Assembly: GCA_947650365.1 (NCBI GenBank)
Contig: OX393553.1
Location: forward strand, 64,697,596-64,761,595
DNA from: Chamaelirium japonicum
Taxonomy: Eukaryota > Streptophyta > Magnoliopsida > Liliales > Melanthiaceae
Direction: 5' to 3'
Length of the DNA stretch: 64,000 bases
The first letter of the stretch is position 1. Every line of letters begins with the position of its first letter. Positions 58,987-64,000 of the stretch are shown here, piece after piece. The notes under the pieces are model-generated. The model was not told where the DNA came from and did not search any database. It worked only from the letters and a program-made list of their open reading frames with translations. A program made the position numbers and the translations under genes.

Positions 58987-59935
58987 ATTCGGAGTACTAA
59001 GTGTGGTGCCTTTGTATCGGTTAGACTTAGGCGAAGCGTCGTTTCAGTCGAACCTACGTATCGGGGCATGTAGCTTTGTACTGTTGCAGGTTAGTTGGCC
59101 GTGTTGCAACGCGAACTGAACTAACTGTGGCGAGGCACTAGTGCATGTGTCCTTACGTGACAACGGGAGCATGTGCGGCACCAATGATTCGGAGTACTCA
59201 GCGTAGTGCCCTTGTATCGGTTGGACTTAGGTGAAGCACCGTTTCAGTCGAACCTACGTATCGGGACACTAGCTTTGTACCGTTGCAGGTTAGTCGGCCG
59301 TGTCGCAATGCGAATCGAACTAACTGTGGTGAGGCACTAGTGCATGTGCCCTTACATGACAATGGGAGCATGTGCGATGCCAATGATTCGGAGTACTCAG
59401 CGTAGCGCACTTGTATCGGTTGGACTTTAGCGAAGCGCCATTTCAGTCAAACCTACGTATCGGGATACGTAGCTTTGTACTGTTGTAGGTTAGTCGGCCG
59501 TGTCGCAACGTGAACCAAACTAACTGTGGCGAGGCACTAGTGCATGTGTTCTTACGTGACAACGGGAGCAAGTGCGACGCCAATGATTCAGAGTACTCAA
59601 CGTAGCACCCTCGTATCGGTTGGACTTAAGTGAAGCGCCATTTCAGTTGAACCTATGTATCGGGACACATAGCTATGTACTGTTGCTGGTTACTCGGCCG
59701 TGTCGCAACGCGAACCAAACTAACTGTGGCGAGGCACTACTGCATGTGTCCTTACGTGACAACGGGAGCATATGCGACGCCAATGATTCGGAGTACTCAG
59801 CGTAGCACCCATGTATCGGTTGGACTTCAGCAAAGCGCCGCTTCAGTCGAACCTAAGTATCGGGACACATAGCTTTGTACCGTTGCAGGTTAGTCAGCCG
59901 TGTCGCAACACGAACCGAACTAACTGTGATGTTGA
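58987..59935. repeat. 200-bp tandem repeat, nearly five units
   Basis: Units begin ATTCGGAGTACT at 58987, 59187, 59386, 59586 and 59786, a period of 199-200 bp. Shared landmarks: TGTATCGGTTGGACTT, TCAGTCGAACCTA, TAGCTTTGTACYGTTGCAGG and CGAGGCACTAGTGCATG. The last unit breaks off near 59930. It lies 3' of the gag of element J. Tandem repeats in this position are known in TAT-lineage elements. Confidence 0.93.
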
Positions 59936-60068
59936 GTAGAAGTTGAGATAGAATTTGATAGTCTTCGATAGAACTTGAAGCAACTGTCATTTCATTGATA
60001 ACTTGGAAGATGTTACATCAAGGATTTTAGATGAGGGACCTTCCGAGTTATTGATAATCGGCGGTCTT

Positions 60069-61230
60069 CTACTTTGATCGGTTGATGGGGTGCTTCCCTT
60101 TGGTGTCCATGGTCTTCTGAGGCTCTACGGGTCTATCGTCTGCCTGCCTCGGCCTCTTAGAGGTTCCATCTTCCTCAGCCTGACCGTTGCGAGCTTGAGC
60201 TATTGGTCTCGTTGGTGCCTTATCAGGAAGGCGCTTCTCGAGGTCACATTTCTTACGAGCGACTTGATCATCCTCCACCTCGATCTCCTTTTGAATTCGA
60301 TCGAATAGCACTCCGAGGGAGGCAGGAGGATTGCGGATGAGGTCATTGTAGATATGGAGGTCAAAACATAGGGCATTTTGGAATGCGAGCATAATCGCTT
60401 CATCGTCGAGGTGATGTCCGGAGAGCGCAGCATGCTCGTTCCGGAACCTTTGAGAGAACTCTCGAAGGGTTTCGTTCGATACCATCCTGAGCCGGTATAG
60501 GGAGTCCAGCTTCTTCTCCGGCTTGAGGTTCAGTCGATAGTGTTGAACAAAGAGATCTGTCAGATCCTTGAACCAACTCACTGAACTAGTCGGGAGGTTG
60601 GGATACCAATCGAGCGACATGTCATCCAGGCTGCCAGCAAAGGTGCGGCATAGAACCTGGTTGTCACTATCATGTGCTGTCAACGCTTGCCTGAAGGCGA
60701 GGACGTGCAACATTGGATCTCCAGTCAAGCAGTTGAACTTGGGGAGAGCGGGGGCTTTCCAACTTCGAGGAAACAGGGCGTGAAGAATATGCCGATGAAG
60801 TAGGCCTTCAGAGGCATGATCGTTCCTTCTACGCTGGTCGGAGAGGCGTATTGGAGGAAGAGGAGGTAGAGAGGGCATTAGAGTCCATCTCGTTATCCGA
60901 TGCCCAGCTGGGGCTTGGTCGCTATTATAATATTGTCGAACTTTGGAGCGATGTCCGTCATTTCAAACATCCCTCATGATGCGGGGATCGAAGGATGACT
61001 CGGAACCGAGAGGCTCAGGATAGCGAGTAGATTCATTGAGCCGTTCCCAGACCGTTGGCTTGGGAGGAATAGGCGAGGGTTTTCTTGAGAGGGATTCAAG
61101 GGACTGTCGAGGGATGTCGACTGCAGATCATTTGGAGGGAGTGGAAGATTGGTCGACTGACCGGTGGACGTTTGCTCTGTCGTTGATGCCGGTGGCTGAC
61201 TGTGGAGGGTTGACTCTTGCATTGACAGTG
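60069..61230 (-). mobile_element. Element J: gag of a TAT-like Ty3/gypsy element
   Basis: The minus-strand Gag is open over its main part (60069-60878): capsid motifs FNCLTGDPMLHVLAFRQAL, FAGSLDDMSLDWYPNLP, FSQRFRNEHAALSG and a basic, Lys/Arg-rich tail. A Ser/Pro/Thr-rich leader lies near 60.97-61.22 kb. No protease or polymerase follows: after gag come about 130 bases and then the 200-bp repeat array. J may be a gag-only, non-autonomous element or a truncated copy. The gag core looks whole and the rest incomplete. Confidence 0.8.
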
Positions 61231-61682
61231 ATTTATCGGAGAGAGTCTCTCTCCACCGTAAGAGCAGCGTTCTGCTTCATGAGAGTGAGGAGCTGGAAAT
61301 CCTCTACAGTGATATGGTACGTCGCTTGAGCATCGGCACTGGGAGAGATGTGTGCTTTCCCTAAGTGCTGAGGAGTTAGGTCGGCGAGTTGGGGTGACCG
61401 TCGAAGTTGAGCCTGGGCGGCACGATTAACCGACGGGCAACTCCTTGAATTGGCAGTGAGTTGCTATTCCGGATGCTGGCTTGTTGAAAACCGGCAACTC
61501 ATTGATCGAGTCATCAGATGCTGAGCGTCTGGGTGCATGCCGCTTTTCTCTGGCTGGTCCATCGGTGTCTTTGCCATTTAAGTGCAGCGATAAAGGTAGA
61601 CGGGTTACTCAAGCAACCGGTACTTGCTACCAGAGGAGTTAGGAAACTTGAACGTTGCAAGTTGATAGGATTCAGATCGCAC

Positions 61683-61697
61683 AGACGGTGCCAAACT
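61683..61697 (-). promoter_or_regulatory. Element J primer-binding region
   Basis: The minus strand reads TTTGGCACCGTCTG next to the LTR, the form usual in TAT-like elements (TTGGCGCCGTCTGTGG). Confidence 0.7.
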
Positions 61698-62333
61698 GTG
61701 GGGGTGGATTTCGGCCATCGTACGTGACCCTCCTCCAACAGTCGATTGAAGGTTTGACCCTTTGGGATGTGGCGTGCTTCGAAGCGCTGTTTTGTGACTT
61801 GCTGGGCTGTCACACAAGCACTGTAGAATAGAAAGGTAGATAAAGAGATGACACAGGATATAGTGACGAAGTTCGGCCGAAGCCTACGTCTCCGTGCGGT
61901 AAGACGCAACCTTTGAATCCACTATCTCTGAGTAAATAGTAGAGCTACTCTCGACAGGCTGAGGAGTGCTTCTTACAAGTAATCGGAGAAAGGAAAAGGA
62001 GTCTGAAAACCAAAAGCTCAGGGAGCTCTGGAAAACAGAAAGTGGGTTTCTAGTCTGGAATTTGGGATCTAGAATCATTTACAGGGTTTGCTATTTATAA
62101 GAGCTTAGTTTATATGGGGAATATTCCAGGAATATTTCTAGGGATATCCGGTGTTTGGTAAATACCCGGGGGGATTTACCAGACCCCAGATAGTTCAAGT
62201 GGGTCCTAAGCAGGGCTGCGGGTCCCACCATTGGACTCGTGGGCCCCAGGTAGGGCTGCGGGTCCCACCGTTGGACTCATGGGCCCCAGGCAGGGCTGTG
62301 GGTCCCACCGTTGGGCGTTAGCCAGATTTTGCA
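61698..62333 (-). mobile_element. Element J 5' LTR
   Basis: 636 bp, TG...CA ends (TGTGGGGGTGG to TTTTGCA). The minus-strand TATA box TTATAAATAG is at 62091-62100. It contains three tandem units of about 40 bp (62213-62310: CAGGGCTGYGGGTCCCACC and CTCGTGGGCCCCAGG). The right flank CCCAC (62334-62338) would be the target copy; the left partner was not found. Confidence 0.7.
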
Positions 62334-62990
62334 CCCACAGAAGTCTCAGGCCACACCGCAGCTGCCCAAGGGTGACGATCGTGCGATTGTCTGTAGGGTT
62401 CAAGGGACTAGTAGCTAAGGAAAGAGATATGACATAGGGGATACCGTACGCTGCCCGGACATCCTCCAGTAGTGGGAACTTCTTCGGGACGGTGAACCAG
62501 TTGAACGACATCTTCGGTACCGACTCACGCTACGATGAGATTACCTCCTACGCGCAACCCCTAGGCGTGTTTCCAAAAGAAGCTATAAAGCTACCTCTGA
62601 CATGCAGCCCCGGGGCATGTATCTAAAAGCTGACCGCAGCGAAGCTACCACCTCACGCAGCGCTCCATCGACCCGAACAAGCCTTCAGCTACAGAAGAGA
62701 AGAAGAGGAAATCTGAAGCAGAGGAAAAAATGAACCCTCTGGTTCCAATTTATAGGAAAAGTCTAAGCTTTGGGAGTTGGTTCGGATTTCGAAAAAGGAG
62801 AAGGCTGGATGGCGACGCGTGGTGACGCCATGTTGCAAAAAACTGGGAAAAGCACGGACAACCATTTGAAGTTCCAGCAGCACTAAACTGGGGGTTAGCA
62901 CCATCATGACACACAAATCGAGACCGGTATGAAAACCGAGGCAAAATTATCCTGATCAGGCGGTGCTGAAAACTGACCGATCAGGAGGGG
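62334..62990 (-). mobile_element. Fragment K: putative gypsy-type transposon domain (Transposase_28-like), split by J
   Basis: On the minus strand from 62511, the reading MSFNWFTVPKKFPL...TLGQLRCGLRLL resembles the start of the plant family named putative gypsy type transposon (PF04195). The match stops where the LTR of J begins. 62520-62990 upstream contains a TATA-like CCTATAAATTGG (minus strand, near 62745) and may be its promoter or LTR. Broken; low certainty. Confidence 0.4.
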
Positions 62991-63129
62991 GTATTGTGTG
63001 TACCCTGAGAAACTTGCCTGCCGGGAGCCGTGACTTTGTCACGGGCTGGCCATGCGCGAAGTGGAGAAAAAGAGGAAGTTACCTACCGGAGGCCGTAACT
63101 TCATCGTAGGTAGGTCGCGCACTAAAATG

Positions 63130-63425
63130 GAAGCAGGGAGAGTTCAACTCCTCCCCCCTACCTGGGTCGGCCGCGCAACAAGAAGAGAGGGGGGAGTCCA
63201 ACTCCCCCCCTAGTGTCGGCTGCACAACAGTGGAGAGAGGGGGGGAGCCAACCCCCCCCTATGGGTCGGCCGCGCATCAATAATAAGAGAGGGGGGAGTC
63301 CAAACCCCCCACCACCACCTGGATCGGCCGTGCAACAGTGGGGAGAGGGGGGAGCCTAACTCCCCACCCTAAGTGGTCGTCCGCGCAACAAGGAGAGGGG
63401 GGAGTCCAACCCCCCCCCCCCCTTG
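63130..63425. repeat. ~52-bp GC minisatellite with G and C runs, about 5-6 units
   Basis: Units contain GGTCGGCCGCGCAACA, GAGAGGGGGGAGTCCAACTC and CCCCCCC. Starts near 63169, 63220, 63266, 63322 and 63372, with a partial earlier unit. It ends in a 14-base C run near 63410. Confidence 0.85.
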
Positions 63426-63914
63426 TTGGAAATAAATCCATGGTAGAGGCTCGCAGCGGAAACGATTTTGTGGTCGAAAGACCGTTCATGGTGCACGTTA
63501 CACGATTTAAACTTTCATTGAAACTAATCTACATATGTGTGCATGTGTATACACGTGAATCGAACACCCTAACGACAATCTAGCGTAATGATTAACTAGC
63601 ATGCATGCAAATCATAATGCTCGTTAGATCTACATGTTAGATTACACATACCTTTCATACGGATCTTTTAACCACGGAGAATTGTCTTCTTTGTCGATGG
63701 AGACGGAAGATCGTTCGCGAATATGCCGATGGTACGAATGGAGACGATGCCTTCTTGTTCACCCGATCTCACACGATGCACGGAACGTCGCTCTCGGATC
63801 TCTGAGTGCCTCCGAAGAACGACCCTTCTCCTTCTACGAAACTCCACGCGAGGAAGACGAAGTAGCAAGCGGGAAACGGGAGATGGATTAGGGAGAGAAC
63901 TAGAGAGATGAGAG
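63426..63914. other. Unassigned stretch
   Basis: Starts TTGTTGGAAATAAATCC and includes GAGGCTCGCAGCGGAAACG, which recalls some plant copia LTR ends, but no partner LTR is present. An 85-codon open frame at 63634-63891 shows no known domain. Confidence 0.35.
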
Positions 63915-64000
63915 GGTGATTGTGGACAGACTGACCAAGTCTATCCACTTTCTTCCAGTCAGAATTACTTTTTCCCTACCTTAGATGAGCAGACTCTACT
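63915..64000 (+). mobile_element. Ty3/gypsy integrase fragment at the window edge
   Basis: The plus strand encodes VIVDRLTKSIHFLPV followed by a TFSLP-type continuation, the start of the gypsy integrase catalytic core (compare WVIVDRLTKSAHFLPV). The element continues beyond the window. Its state cannot be judged. Confidence 0.75.

Noticed and set aside
58987-59935. CRISPR array
   Set aside because: The 200-bp units are direct tandem repeats without spacers in eukaryotic retroelement DNA.
62994-63030. LTR start after GATCAGGAGGGGG (polypurine-like) in plus orientation
   Set aside because: No matching second LTR, and the G run may belong to the adjacent G/C-run repeats. Too weak to call.

Overview
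The window is nuclear DNA of a flowering plant, most likely pericentromeric or another repeat-dense region. This follows from a 181-bp satellite array, a degenerate plant-telomere-like (CCCTAAA-type) block, nested Ty3/gypsy and Ty1/copia elements, L1-type LINEs, CACTA/hAT/Mutator-like small elements, and one recognisable host gene with GT-AG introns. Nothing bacterial or viral-exogenous is present. No rRNA, confident tRNA or CRISPR was found. A 500-base run of N (30516-31015) is an assembly gap.

Layout. 1-1.5 kb: edge of a 181-bp satellite. 1.7-3.4 kb: a 21-bp minisatellite, then an interstitial telomere-like block interrupted by a ~530-bp hAT-like MITE. 4.1-4.5 kb: a CACTA remnant. 4.5-8.1 kb: unassigned repeat-type DNA. 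8.1-8.3 kb: a probable 3' LTR. 8.7-10.76 kb: a minus-strand gypsy gag/LTR fragment. 10.76-28.66 kb: a chromodomain Ty3/gypsy element (A, plus strand), whose 5' LTR was split by a second, Tekay/Del-like gypsy element (B, minus strand, 11159-21283) flanked by the duplicated target TAAAC. One LTR of B carries a further small insertion inside a (TA)n array. 28.7-35.3 kb: LINE remnants, the gap, and a cluster of MITEs with readable target duplications (31045-32695).

36.6-40.9 kb: the only host gene found, a CREG1-like gene (FMN-binding split-barrel family). Four 3' exons are visible. The exon(s) encoding the N-terminus are not, and the 3.6-kb third visible intron is packed with copia and other mobile DNA. 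37.5-44 kb: copia fragments and GC-rich Helitron-like units, part of which is duplicated as a composite block. 44.2-49.5 kb: a strongly decayed copia element. 49.6-54.8 kb: the gag-protease half of a TAT-type gypsy element. 54.9-58.05 kb: a LINE-like unit with a long, nearly open ORF1 (DUF4283 plus zinc knuckle), a 3' UTR and poly(A), but no ORF2. 58.7-62.3 kb: a gag-only TAT-like element with a 200-bp tandem repeat. 62.3-64 kb: older repeats, a GC minisatellite and the edge of another gypsy integrase.

The mobile elements form a layered record rather than a working gene set. The most unusual items are the ORF1-only LINE with poly(A), the MITE inserted in a TA microsatellite, the duplicated copia-plus-GC-rich composite, and the CREG1-like gene with an element-filled intron. 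All identifications were made by eye from sequence and known family motifs. No database search was possible.
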